Source: CAZPXH01 sp964591085 (lineage in GTDB: Bacteria > Spirochaetota > Spirochaetia > DSM-27196 > CAZPXH01). Taken from it: a DNA stretch of 64,000 nucleotides. Position numbers and translations under genes: made by a program. Numbering within the stretch: the stretch's first letter is position 1; every line of letters starts with the position of its first letter. The notes under the pieces are model-generated. The model was not told the origin of the DNA. It did no database searches and saw only the letters and a list, made by a program, of their open reading frames with translations. This document shows positions 38,453 through 46,598 of this stretch, piece by piece. Where the stretch lies: assembly GCA_964591085.1 (NCBI GenBank), contig CAZPXH010000004.1, forward strand, positions 152,490-216,489, read 5' to 3'.

Positions 38453-40503
38453 GGAGCCATGCTCCCGGCGGCGAGCGCAGCCGCCTGACGTTCAGAGAGC
38501 TCCTGCGCTGCGCGTATCCCAGCCAGGCGCACCAGCAGGTTGCCCACTTCGGCGTTCTTCTCCAGGTGCTCCAGCGATACCGGCATTCGCCAGGTCCAGT
38601 TGAAGCGCGTTACCGTACCCGGAATGTTGATGCGGTCCTGCCGGCTATCCTCGGAGCGGAGCTCCGGAACCGCGTCAAAGAGATCCTGGGGTAGCAGCAC
38701 CAGCAGCCAGGAGTTCACCCGGGCCAGTGCTTCCAGCGCCTTCACGGCCGTTCCGGCGGGGTATTCGCGGGTCTCCACCTTTACCACCTCGGAAAGTCCG
38801 AGCATTGCCGCAAAGGCTGTGGGGTCCTCGTCCCGTTCCCACCATTCGCGGAGTGTGGAGCTGTCATGAACGCTCGGGCTGGTGACGGTGGCAAACTCGT
38901 AGTCCTCAAGCCCTATGTAGGGCTCGCCTTCCTCGCCAAACCGCCGATTCCAGCGGCAGACCCGCAGACCAAGCACTCCGAGTTTCCCCAGCACCTCCGG
39001 CACTACGGGCGGAATCACCCCCAGGTCTTCAGCGCAGGCGAGCATCGGCACGGTTTGGGTCATGAAGCCCAGGAGCCTGCGCCCCTGTTCGCGCCAGATC
39101 TGGTGGCTCTCCGCCTCCTTGCTGCCGAGCAGCTGCTCAAAGCTGTGGCGAACGTCATCCGGCATTGCCGCGTAGCGCGGGGTTTTACGGAAGAACCAGC
39201 CGGGAGCGTATTCTCCGGGACCGGTTGCGATCAGGGCGCGGTCAAGGAAGGCCGCTCGAAGTACGTCCCGGGCAAGCTGACTGTACTCAAACCCCTGGAT
39301 GTCCCGCTCGCCGGTGATGTGGGGGCGGAACAGCCAGAGATCCTCGCCGGGAAGCTGGTGGAGGACCTCCTGCATCACAGCCTCGGCCTCCGGGCCAAGC
39401 GCGTCCCGCAGGACATCTCCGGGAATGTGTGGCTCGGCAAGCCAGCGAATACGGCCCTCGTCCAGACCAACCTGGTTCAGCTCGGAGGTACTGAGACGAA
39501 CCGCCGGCACAAATCGCCCGCGGCGTCCACCAATGTCTTCCTCCGGGGATGCCCAGATCCGGAAGAACCCAAGGACATGGTCAATTCGATAGGCGCCAAA
39601 GAACTGATCGGCAAGCCGGAGGCGATCCCGCCACCAGGCATAGTCCTGGGACGAAAGAACATCCCAGTCGTAGAGCGGAAACTGCCAGTTCTGGCCGTCC
39701 GGCGCAAACATGTCCGGCGGAGCACCGGCGCGGAGTTCCGGGATGAAGATGTCCCGATGGTACCAGACGTCGGCACTGTCCTCGTTGATCAGGATGGGGA
39801 GGTCACCCTTGATGACCACCCCGGCGGAATCCGCGGTGGCCCGCGCATCAACCAGCTGCGCCACCAGGCGCCACTGCAGCCACGCGTAGAATCCGGCGTC
39901 CGGTGCGTCCCCCTTGCCTTCCATGCCATCCTTCCAGATCGCTGCAAGTGTAGGTGCGTCCAGGCGCTGCTGCCGATCCGGCCACTGCATCCAGGGAAGC
40001 TCGTCGTGTTGCTGCTTGATGGACCGGTAAACGGAGTAGATCGGGACCCACGGGTTCGCCTCAATCCAGTCCATGCAGGGACCGTCGGCGGAGAGTTCGG
40101 TCTTTCGCCGGAGGAAAAGCTTGCGAAGGATGTCCAGTTTGGCCTTGAGCACCGCGTCATAATCAAAGCGATCGGTTCGCGCCCCAAGGGCGGCCTCCGG
40201 CTCCTGGAGAGCTTCCAGCTCCGTTTTGATTCCCTTGGTAGCAAGCTTCCACTCCGGGAGCTTGTCTATGGCCGCATAGATGGGGTGAAGTGCGAAGGCT
40301 GTCAGGGAGGAGTATGGCGAACTCTGTCCGCCGGAATCATTGACCGGAAGGAGCTGGAGAACTCTGACATCGTTGCTCCCCAGGTACGCCGCAAACCCTG
40401 AAAGATCCGCGAAGTCACCGACGCCGGCAGATCGGGCACTTCGTAGCCCGGCCACCGGAACCACAATGCCCAGCTCACGCTGCGAACGGAAAGGATACTC
40501 CAT
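38449..40503 (-). CDS. malQ: 4-alpha-glucanotransferase (GH77)
   Basis: A 684-residue amylomaltase that transfers alpha-1,4-glucan segments between maltodextrins. Catalytic residues lie in RIDHVLGFFRIWA (nucleophile, about 306), CAEDLGVIPPVVPE (acid/base, about 492) and SVHDSSTLREWW (stabilising Asp, about 545). The N-terminus EYPFRSQRELGIVVPVAGLR leads into GVGDFADLSGFAAYLG, characteristic of GH77. The start is the ATG at 40503, just after a -10 box; a longer frame to 40665 lies inside the ggt 3' end and is rejected. The next gene is a GH13 enzyme coupled by ATGA. The pair indicates intracellular storage or maltodextrin glucan turnover. Confidence 0.96.
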   Translation of the reverse strand: MEYPFRSQRELGIVVPVAGLRSARSAGVGDFADLSGFAAYLGSNDVRVLQLLPVNDSGGQSSPYSSLTAFALHPIYAAIDKLPEWKLATKGIKTELEALQEPEAALGARTDRFDYDAVLKAKLDILRKLFLRRKTELSADGPCMDWIEANPWVPIYSVYRSIKQQHDELPWMQWPDRQQRLDAPTLAAIWKDGMEGKGDAPDAGFYAWLQWRLVAQLVDARATADSAGVVIKGDLPILINEDSADVWYHRDIFIPELRAGAPPDMFAPDGQNWQFPLYDWDVLSSQDYAWWRDRLRLADQFFGAYRIDHVLGFFRIWASPEEDIGGRRGRFVPAVRLSTSELNQVGLDEGRIRWLAEPHIPGDVLRDALGPEAEAVMQEVLHQLPGEDLWLFRPHITGERDIQGFEYSQLARDVLRAAFLDRALIATGPGEYAPGWFFRKTPRYAAMPDDVRHSFEQLLGSKEAESHQIWREQGRRLLGFMTQTVPMLACAEDLGVIPPVVPEVLGKLGVLGLRVCRWNRRFGEEGEPYIGLEDYEFATVTSPSVHDSSTLREWWERDEDPTAFAAMLGLSEVVKVETREYPAGTAVKALEALARVNSWLLVLLPQDLFDAVPELRSEDSRQDRINIPGTVTRFNWTWRMPVSLEHLEKNAEVGNLLVRLAGIRAAQELSERQAAALAAGSMAP

Positions 40504-40513
40504 GGCCGGGGGC

Positions 40514-40543
40514 AGTATAGGCCTATCCTTCGGCCAGGGCCAA
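40514..40543 (-). promoter_or_regulatory. promoter of malQ-GH13, within the end of ggt
   Basis: On the minus strand TTGGCC (40543-40538) and TATACT (40519-40514) are 18 bases apart. The -10 box ends ten bases before the malQ start and no SD sequence follows, so the transcript would have almost no leader. The -35 and most of the spacer overlap the last codons of ggt. Confidence 0.55.
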
Positions 40544-42178
40544 ACCATCTCCCCGCGGGTCCGAACCCGCCCAATTGCTTTTGCGGTCCTGCAGGATGAT
40601 CTGACCAAGCCCGAATGATGCGCGGGATTCGGGAGGGAGCACCTGCACCTCATGTCCGCGAGCACTCAGCGCAACCGCATCGGCCTCTGCCTCGCACTGC
40701 ACAGCGCCGTCCGGCCGCCCGTCGGCAAGCTGTATCCGCGCACGGTCCAGCGCGGCCTGCGGATCAAGCGCATCTGCACACAACGCCCGAACCACCTGCA
40801 GGTGCCCCTGGGGCTGCATCATTCCGCCCATTACCCCAAGGGGAGCGGTGATTCCGCCAGGTGCATCTGCGGTCAGCATTCCGGGAATGATAGTGTGGTA
40901 GGGCCTTCGGCCGGGACCAATGCTGTTGGGCAATCCCTGCTCCAGCACAAAGCCGTGCCCGCGGTTCTGCAGAGTGTAGCCGCAGCCCTCGGGGACAATG
41001 CCGGTACCAAAGCCCATGAAATTGCTGTTGATGAAGGAGCAGGAGTTTCCCCAGCGGTCTACCGCGCACAGATACACGGTGTCCGTTCCCGCCGCAGATA
41101 GGCCTCCCGCCTCCGGCGCCTTGCTCCGGTCCGGCGAGAGCGGAGCTGCAAGCTCGTCCAGCGCGCCATCGGTGAGGAGCTCCCGCCATGAACCTCCGGA
41201 CTCCGGCTCTCCCACGGCCCGGCGCCCTGTGGCAAAGGCGCGGCGCAGGGCTTCCGCCATAGCGTGCAGGAGAAGCCCGTCAGGATAGTCCTGGGCATCC
41301 GGGATTCCCCAACGCTCTTCCAGCCGCAACAGGATGCCCAGGGCCACCAGCGCAATCAGTCCCTGCCCGTTAGGGGGGCACTCCCAAAGCCGGGAGCCGC
41401 GGTACGCCATGCTGATTGGCTCAACCCACTCGGAGCGGTGCTCAGCAAGGTCCGCTGCGGTGAGTGCACCGCCCTCGTGCTCCATCTCGGCAACAATGAC
41501 CTGGGCAATCCAGCCGCGGTAGAACGGCTCGGCGCCGGAGTCCGCAAAGGCATCCAGCGCGGAGGCGAGACCGGGGTTGCGGAACACCTCCCCGGCGCGC
41601 GGACCGCGCCCGTCAATCATGAGTTCCGCACCGTGCCGGTGGCGGGAGAGCTGCCGTTCGGCACCGCGCGCCCACCAGCCTGCGGTAACCGGCGCAACCG
41701 GAAACCCGTCACGGGCAAGCCGCAGTGCGGGCTCAATCACGGCAGCGCGCTTCAGCCGCCCAAATCGGGAAAGGGTATCTGCCCAGGCGGCGGGCGCGCC
41801 GGGAACCGTGACGGTGTCCGGGTGAAGCGCGGGGAGCCGGAGCAGCTCGTCTATGCCGCCCCCGGCGGTGGCAATTGCGGAAGCACGCTCATGAGTGAGG
41901 GCACGGGCAGAGCGGCCGGAACCGTTGAGCGCGTGAACCTCCCCGGTCGCGGCGTCCCGGTAGAGCATAAAGGCATCTCCGCCAAGCCCCGTGGAGCATG
42001 GCTGTGTCACCTGCAGCGCAGCGGCGCAGGCAACGGCGGCGTCTGCGGCACTGCCACCCTGCTCCAGCACCGTGATCCCGGCCAGGCTCGCAAGCGGTTG
42101 GCTGCTGGCCACCATTCCCCGGCGGCCGATGATGGGGCTGCGGCGGGACTGGTAGCTTCGGCTGGACAAGAGATTCAT
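40523..42178 (-). CDS. ggt: gamma-glutamyltransferase family protein
   Basis: A 551-residue Ntn-hydrolase of the gamma-glutamyltransferase family, which normally cleaves glutathione and other gamma-glutamyl compounds after self-processing. The N-terminal block GMVASSQPLASLAGITVLEQ and GGSAADAAVACAAALQVTQP are typical. The nucleophile threonine that starts the small subunit is in GTDTVYLCAVDRWGNSCSF (about 366), and GGMMQPQGHLQVV matches the small-subunit core. No signal peptide is evident after the start at 42178, so it may be cytoplasmic, unlike periplasmic E. coli GGT. The start is fixed by an ATGA overlap with the BASS transporter gene. Confidence 0.92.
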   Translation of the reverse strand: MNLLSSRSYQSRRSPIIGRRGMVASSQPLASLAGITVLEQGGSAADAAVACAAALQVTQPCSTGLGGDAFMLYRDAATGEVHALNGSGRSARALTHERASAIATAGGGIDELLRLPALHPDTVTVPGAPAAWADTLSRFGRLKRAAVIEPALRLARDGFPVAPVTAGWWARGAERQLSRHRHGAELMIDGRGPRAGEVFRNPGLASALDAFADSGAEPFYRGWIAQVIVAEMEHEGGALTAADLAEHRSEWVEPISMAYRGSRLWECPPNGQGLIALVALGILLRLEERWGIPDAQDYPDGLLLHAMAEALRRAFATGRRAVGEPESGGSWRELLTDGALDELAAPLSPDRSKAPEAGGLSAAGTDTVYLCAVDRWGNSCSFINSNFMGFGTGIVPEGCGYTLQNRGHGFVLEQGLPNSIGPGRRPYHTIIPGMLTADAPGGITAPLGVMGGMMQPQGHLQVVRALCADALDPQAALDRARIQLADGRPDGAVQCEAEADAVALSARGHEVQVLPPESRASFGLGQIILQDRKSNWAGSDPRGDGLALAEG

Positions 42179-43146
42179 TCGGGCTCTCCTTCCACGGTTA
42201 TCAGCGGCCGGAACAGCGCCCCGGCGGCAAGCTGGAACGGGTGATAGAACAGCAGGGGCAACAGCGCTACGGCGAGAACCTCGGGTCTGTCGGCAAAAAA
42301 CAGGCTGAGAAGCGGCACACCAAAGGCAAGGGTCTTTTGGGACCCGGTGTACAGCGCTGCAACCCGTTGCGGGGCATTCAGGCGCAGGAGTCGGCCGAGA
42401 GTCAGGATGAGGCCAAGGATCAGTGCATGCAGGGCTATCATCAGGAGGATGGCGGGCAACAACTGGTCCAGCCATTCCGCCAGGGTGCCGTCAGCAACAC
42501 TCTCGGACAGGGTGAACAGCAGGACAAACAGGATGGCAATGCTGCTTGCCGTGCTCACGGCCTTCTTCCCGGCGGCTGCGGCTGTGGGGGCTAGCCATCG
42601 GAGCACTTGGCCGAGAGCAAGGGGCAGCACCATGTTCACAAGCAGGCTCTGGAACACGCTGCTGATCTGCTGCCGCCCCATAGGTGCGCCGGCCTCCGCG
42701 AGCAAGAGCGCAAGCAAGGCTGGCGTCATCATAATTCCCAGCACGTTTGCAATTGCCGCGTTGACCAGTGCGCCTGCGGTATCTCCGCCAGCCGAGCGGG
42801 TGTAGACAATGCAGCTGGACACCGTTGTCGGCAGCACCGCGAGGGCGAGTATCCCGGTACGCAGCGGCGCGGCAAGACTCTGTCCGGCAATCACAAGCAG
42901 CCCCAGCGTAAGCAGGGGGTACAGCAGCCAGATGCTCGCCTGAATGATCAATAGAAGCCGGAGGTTCCGGAATGCATACCAAATGGACTCAAGGGGGAGG
43001 GTGAAGCCGATGCCGCAAAACAACAGGAGCAACAGGATTCGCCGCGTCAGTCCTCCCGCGGAGAGCCACAACCCGGCCTGGGGAAGCACGGCGGCAAGCA
43101 GCAGTACCCCGAGGATGCCAAAGAGGAACCAGTGCCGCCGAAAAAT
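42175..43146 (-). CDS. BASS-family (bile acid:sodium symporter-like) transporter
   Basis: A membrane protein of about 323 residues with roughly ten helices. The middle contains GILALAVLPTTVSSCIVYTR and GGDTAGALVNAAIANVLGIM, the conserved crossover region of the bile acid/arsenite-type symporter superfamily (closest to the SBF-like YocS/RclS branch). The C-terminal half has PQRVAALYTGSQKTLAFGVP. Substrates in this family include organic anions and ketopantoate-like acids; none can be assigned here. No ATG, GTG or TTG lies between the upstream gene and the first helix. An ATT at 43146 (nine bases after AAGG, next to the upstream stop) gives the right length. ATG at 43320 would place it wholly inside the nuclease gene. 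Confidence 0.82.
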   Translation of the reverse strand: MFRRHWFLFGILGVLLLAAVLPQAGLWLSAGGLTRRILLLLLFCGIGFTLPLESIWYAFRNLRLLLIIQASIWLLYPLLTLGLLVIAGQSLAAPLRTGILALAVLPTTVSSCIVYTRSAGGDTAGALVNAAIANVLGIMMTPALLALLLAEAGAPMGRQQISSVFQSLLVNMVLPLALGQVLRWLAPTAAAAGKKAVSTASSIAILFVLLFTLSESVADGTLAEWLDQLLPAILLMIALHALILGLILTLGRLLRLNAPQRVAALYTGSQKTLAFGVPLLSLFFADRPEVLAVALLPLLFYHPFQLAAGALFRPLITVEGEPE

Positions 43147-43147
43147 G

Positions 43148-43705
43148 TCAGAGACCCTTGATCTGGTCGCGGATCTCTGCGGCCTGTTCGTAGTCTTCGT
43201 CTTCCACGGCCTTGGCAAGCTGCTCTTCCAGACGCTCCCGCTCCAGCTCCCGGGGCGAGGGTGAATCTTCGCTTTCTTCGGTGTCTTCGCCGAGCATGCT
43301 GACCGCGACCCCGGCGTCATCCACGATGTATTCGGCTATGAAAACCGGGCACTTGAGCCGCGCCGCGATTCCCAGCGCATCGGATGGACGGCTGTCTATC
43401 ACAACCTTCTTCAGCCCCTGCTTGAGGATGAGGCGGGAGTAAAACACGCTGTCCTTAAGGTCAGTGATTTCCACGCGATCCACCGTGACGCTCAGGCGTT
43501 CCAGCATGCTTATGAACAGATCGTGGGTGAGTGGACGGGGAACCGGAACCTCGCCCAGGCCGATGAGAATGGACTGCGATTCAAGCGGCCCAATGAATAT
43601 CGGAACAGCCCGATCTGATGCAAGCGGCTTCACAAGAACCGCGTGCCCTTTGTCGGTCCGGGCAACCTGCCAGATTTCCGATTCTACGAGCATGATGTTT
43701 CCCAT
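43148..43705 (-). CDS. bifunctional nuclease (DUF151) with C-terminal UVR motif
   Basis: A 185-residue cytoplasmic protein. The DUF151/BFN domain (about residues 5-135) contains KGHAVLVKPLASDRAVPIFI, RPLTHDLFISMLERL and VIDSRPSDALGIAARLKCPV. Plant BFN proteins of this family have DNase and RNase activity; bacterial ones are mostly uncharacterised. The C-terminal region (about 145-185) has EQLAKAVEDEDYEQAAEIRD, a UVR motif like that used for UvrB-UvrC contact. This BFN-UVR fusion is seen in spirochaetes and relatives. The BASS gene begins one base after the stop. The start could also be the ATG four codons later (MLVES). Confidence 0.9.
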   Translation of the reverse strand: MGNIMLVESEIWQVARTDKGHAVLVKPLASDRAVPIFIGPLESQSILIGLGEVPVPRPLTHDLFISMLERLSVTVDRVEITDLKDSVFYSRLILKQGLKKVVIDSRPSDALGIAARLKCPVFIAEYIVDDAGVAVSMLGEDTEESEDSPSPRELERERLEEQLAKAVEDEDYEQAAEIRDQIKGL

Positions 43706-43792
43706 GGACTACATTGGAAGGGTACCCCTGCGGTGAAGTGAAAGCAAACGGGAAGCTGCATTGCTGTAGCTGTCGCGGAGTGAAATACACAC

Positions 43793-43822
43793 TTGACCTT
43801 TGCCGCTGCATCGCAGTAACAA
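43793..43822 (+). promoter_or_regulatory. weak promoter candidate for the EIIA-like gene
   Basis: TTGACC (43793-43798) is followed after 18 bases by TAACAA (43817-43822), a poor -10. The GTG start lies eight bases further on, again with almost no leader. Confidence 0.3.
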
Positions 43823-43830
43823 AACCGACG

Positions 43831-44328
43831 GTGAAACAAGGGGAATCCGAACATCTGACGCCAGACAGCGTCATCTGGGGTCTGTCCAGCTTGGACAAGC
43901 TCTCAGCTATTCGGGAAGTGATCTATCGGGCACCGGCCTTTGCGCGCGTGCCCGGCCTGAATCTGGATGAATTGTGCGCGTCCGTTATTCAGCGGGAAAT
44001 GTTGCAGACCACGGGCTTCGGGCACGGGGTTGCGGTTGCTCACGGACGCTCAGATCGGGTCGGCCGCTGCGTTGTTGCCCTCGGCGTCGCCCGGGACGGC
44101 ATTGAGTTCCACGCGGCCGACGGAAACCCGGTGCACATGCTGTTTGTGGTTGCGTCAAACCCGGATCGCCAGATTGACTACCTCCGGATCCTTGCAAGCC
44201 TGGTATCAGTAGTTCGGGACGACAGATTCCGCGGCCAGCTGCTTTCTTGTACAAGTCCACATGACCTGCACCAGATGCTGCTCCCCAGGGTCCAGCAGAG
44301 CCTTGCCCGCTACGGGGTAGGCGCGTAG
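43831..44328 (+). CDS. PTS EIIA (fructose/nitrogen type)-like protein
   Basis: About 165 residues resembling the EIIA type 2 domain of PtsN and fructose EII proteins. The active-site histidine is kept in TGFGHGVAVAHGR (about residue 71), and HMLFVVASNPDRQIDYLRIL with LASLVSVVRDDRFRG matches the following fold. PtsN-type proteins receive phosphate from NPr or HPr and usually regulate transport or metabolism rather than moving sugar. No permease or HPr gene is nearby. The start is uncertain: GTG 43831 has no SD sequence; the frame is open to TTG 43714, but the extra residues are cysteine-rich and unlike the family. Its last 19 bases overlap the convergent decarboxylase gene. Confidence 0.78.
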   Translation: MKQGESEHLTPDSVIWGLSSLDKLSAIREVIYRAPAFARVPGLNLDELCASVIQREMLQTTGFGHGVAVAHGRSDRVGRCVVALGVARDGIEFHAADGNPVHMLFVVASNPDRQIDYLRILASLVSVVRDDRFRGQLLSCTSPHDLHQMLLPRVQQSLARYGVGA

Positions 44329-45608
44329 TCCGCCTTCAGCGGGTCATCAGCCGGAAGCTCGGTATCCTCGATGGTCCGAAAGTAATCCTGCAGTGTTTCT
44401 GCGCGCCGAATCAGCTGTGAACTCCCATCCGTTTTGAGAAGCAGCTCTGCCGAACGAAGCTTTCCGTTGTAGTTGAACCCCATCGAATGCCCGTGGGCGC
44501 CGGTATCGTGGATGACCACGTAGTCCCCGATCCGGGCCTCCGGTAGCACCCGCTGGATGGCAAACTTGTCGTTGTTTTCACACAGGGAACCCGTGACGTC
44601 ATAGACGGCGCTCCCGGACGGCTCGCGGCCGGGCGTTCCCAGCACCGAGATGTGGTGGTACGCGCCGTACATCCCGGGTCGCATCAGGTGGGCCATGTCA
44701 GCATCCAGCCCCAGATAGCGCCGATAGATGTTCTTTTCGTGCCGGACCCTGCTCACCAGATAGCCGTGGGGTCCGGTAATGGCTCGCCCGTTTTCCATCA
44801 CAATCCGCAGGGGATCCAGCAGGCTTCCGGATATGAGCTGGTTGTAGTGGGCGCGGATCCCGCGGGAGACCTCGTAGAGATCAACGGCCTTGTCCTCCGG
44901 CCGGTAGGGAATACCGATCCCCCCACCCAGGTTCACAAACTCAATCCGAATCCCAATCTCCCGCTCCAGATCCAGGGCAAGCTCAAAGAGAATCCGCGCG
45001 GTCTCCGCAAAGTAGGCGGGATCCAGCTCATTGGAGGCCACCATGGTGTGCAGGCCAAAGCGGGTTGCGCCGAGTTCTCGGGCGCGCTGATAGCCGCTGA
45101 ACAGCTGCTCGCGGGTGAACCCGTACTTGGCCTCTTCCGGGCGCCCGATGATGGTGTTGCCTTCCTTCAGGGGGCCGGGGTTGTAGCGGAAGCAGATGAG
45201 ATCCGGCATTCCCGCGTGCTCCGCGAGGTAGTCAATGTGGCTCTCATCGTCCAGGTTGATCACCGCTCCCAACTCACGCGCCCGCTGGAAATACTCCGCA
45301 GGGGTGTTGTTGGAGGTCAGCATGATGTCCTCACCGGAGACACCGATGCGATCAGAGAGCTCCAGCTCTGCCAGCGAGCTTGCGTCAAATCCCATGCCTT
45401 CTTCACGCACAATCCGAAGGACCCAGGGGTTTGGCAGCGCCTTGACGGCGTAGTAGTTCATGAAACCGGGAGCCCAGGAGAACGCAGTCCGAAAGTCCCG
45501 GCAGGTCCTGCGGATGCCTTCCTCATCGTAGAGATGGAAAGGGGTCGGGTGTTCGGAGGCAATCCGGTCTATATCCTCAACAGTGAAGGGAAGATCACGC
45601 TGTACCAT
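44310..45608 (-). CDS. lysA: diaminopimelate decarboxylase-family (LysA-like) PLP enzyme
   Basis: A 432-residue fold-type III PLP decarboxylase. The PLP lysine is in NYYAVKALPNPWVL (about 54), the phosphate-binding glycine loop is FVNLGGGIGIPYRPED, and the late catalytic region has GSLCENNDKFA and HDTGAHGHSMGFNYNGKLRS. This layout fits meso-diaminopimelate decarboxylase, the last step to lysine, although the family also includes ornithine/arginine and carboxynorspermidine decarboxylases. Sequence alone does not fully exclude those. The ATG at 45608 is chosen because homologues begin near LPFTVEDIDRIA; the upstream frame overlaps metF. A TTGCAA/TATGTT promoter ends eight bases before the start. 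Confidence 0.88.
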   Translation of the reverse strand: MVQRDLPFTVEDIDRIASEHPTPFHLYDEEGIRRTCRDFRTAFSWAPGFMNYYAVKALPNPWVLRIVREEGMGFDASSLAELELSDRIGVSGEDIMLTSNNTPAEYFQRARELGAVINLDDESHIDYLAEHAGMPDLICFRYNPGPLKEGNTIIGRPEEAKYGFTREQLFSGYQRARELGATRFGLHTMVASNELDPAYFAETARILFELALDLEREIGIRIEFVNLGGGIGIPYRPEDKAVDLYEVSRGIRAHYNQLISGSLLDPLRIVMENGRAITGPHGYLVSRVRHEKNIYRRYLGLDADMAHLMRPGMYGAYHHISVLGTPGREPSGSAVYDVTGSLCENNDKFAIQRVLPEARIGDYVVIHDTGAHGHSMGFNYNGKLRSAELLLKTDGSSQLIRRAETLQDYFRTIEDTELPADDPLKADYAPTP

Positions 45609-45616
45609 CGCTGGGG

Positions 45617-45646
45617 AACATACTGATGCAGCGGTGGCTCTTGCAA
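45617..45646 (-). promoter_or_regulatory. promoter of the LysA-like gene
   Basis: On the minus strand TTGCAA (45646-45641) and TATGTT (45622-45617) are 18 bases apart, within the 70-base divergent spacer with metF. The start codon follows eight bases after the -10 box and lacks an SD sequence. Confidence 0.45.
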
Positions 45647-45678
45647 GGACCACGCCAGAACCGCACCATCCCGGGGTC

Positions 45679-46566
45679 ATGACGGTTCTGCAGGCCTTGA
45701 GGGCCGAGAGGCCAAGCCTCAGCTTTGAGTTCTTCCCGCCCAAGACGGAGTCCGGCTGGTACCAGCTCCGAAAAACCATGGAGGAACTCTCCGCGCTAAC
45801 CCCGGACTTTGTGTCCGTCACCTACGGGGCAGGAGGCGGAACCCGGGAGCGGACACACCAGCTGGTGGAAGAGCTGGAACAGCGGGGCGATATGCACCCT
45901 GTGCCCCACCTGACCTGCGTCAGCCACTCGGAAGCAGAAATCAGTCACATCCTGGACCGGTACGCACAAGTAGGCGTGGAAACGATCCTTGCCCTCGGTG
46001 GGGATCCCCCGAAATCACTCCCGGACTATGACCGCGGCTCAGACCGCTTCCGCCGTGCCCGGGACCTGGTGGAGTTTGCGCGAACACACCAGGCGGAGAA
46101 CCCTGGCGCCTGGCGGCAGGGCCTGGCGATTGGTGTTGCCGGCTTTCCGGAAGGCCACCCCGCAACCCCGGACCGAATGGCGGAGATGCTGTATCTCCGG
46201 GAGAAGGTGGAGGCCGGTGCGGACTACATCTGCACCCAGCTCTTCTTTGACAACCGTGACTTTCTGGATTTCCGGGACCGCTGCAGGATCGCCGGAATTC
46301 GCGTTCCCATTCTCCCGGGAATCATGGCCATCGGGAACCGGAAATCCTTTGAGCGAATACCCGGCCTTGCGCTGGGCGCCCGGTATCCCGCCCGCCTGCT
46401 TGGCGCCATAGAGAAGGCAAAAGACGATAATGAAGTCGCACGAATCGGGCTGGACTGGGCCCTTGACCAGATAGACGGCCTCCTAGCGGAAGGCGTGCCG
46501 GGCGTTCACCTCTACACCCTCAACGAGTCGGAAACAGCGTCCCGCCTTGCGGCCGGGCTTCGTTGA
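45679..46566 (+). CDS. metF: 5,10-methylenetetrahydrofolate reductase
   Basis: A 295-residue FAD-dependent TIM-barrel enzyme producing 5-methyltetrahydrofolate, the methyl donor used by MetH. SLSFEFFPPKTESG is the diagnostic first block, followed by FVSVTYGAGGGTRERT, HLTCVSHSEAEI, ALGGDPPKSLPDYD and GADYICTQLFFDNRDF. The ATG at 45679 gives the family length; the frame open to 45583 overlaps the divergent lysA and is not conserved. The stop overlaps a TTG of the next frame, but the exported protein downstream probably starts 33 bases later. metH lies 8 kb away on the opposite strand. Confidence 0.96.
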   Translation: MTVLQALRAERPSLSFEFFPPKTESGWYQLRKTMEELSALTPDFVSVTYGAGGGTRERTHQLVEELEQRGDMHPVPHLTCVSHSEAEISHILDRYAQVGVETILALGGDPPKSLPDYDRGSDRFRRARDLVEFARTHQAENPGAWRQGLAIGVAGFPEGHPATPDRMAEMLYLREKVEAGADYICTQLFFDNRDFLDFRDRCRIAGIRVPILPGIMAIGNRKSFERIPGLALGARYPARLLGAIEKAKDDNEVARIGLDWALDQIDGLLAEGVPGVHLYTLNESETASRLAAGLR

Positions 46567-46598
46567 CCGGGCTTGTGAACCGGGGATATCGTCTGGCC

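Noticed and set aside
45609..45678. SAM riboswitch in the metF/lysA spacer
   Set aside because: The spacer is 70 bases and shows no conserved aptamer stems.
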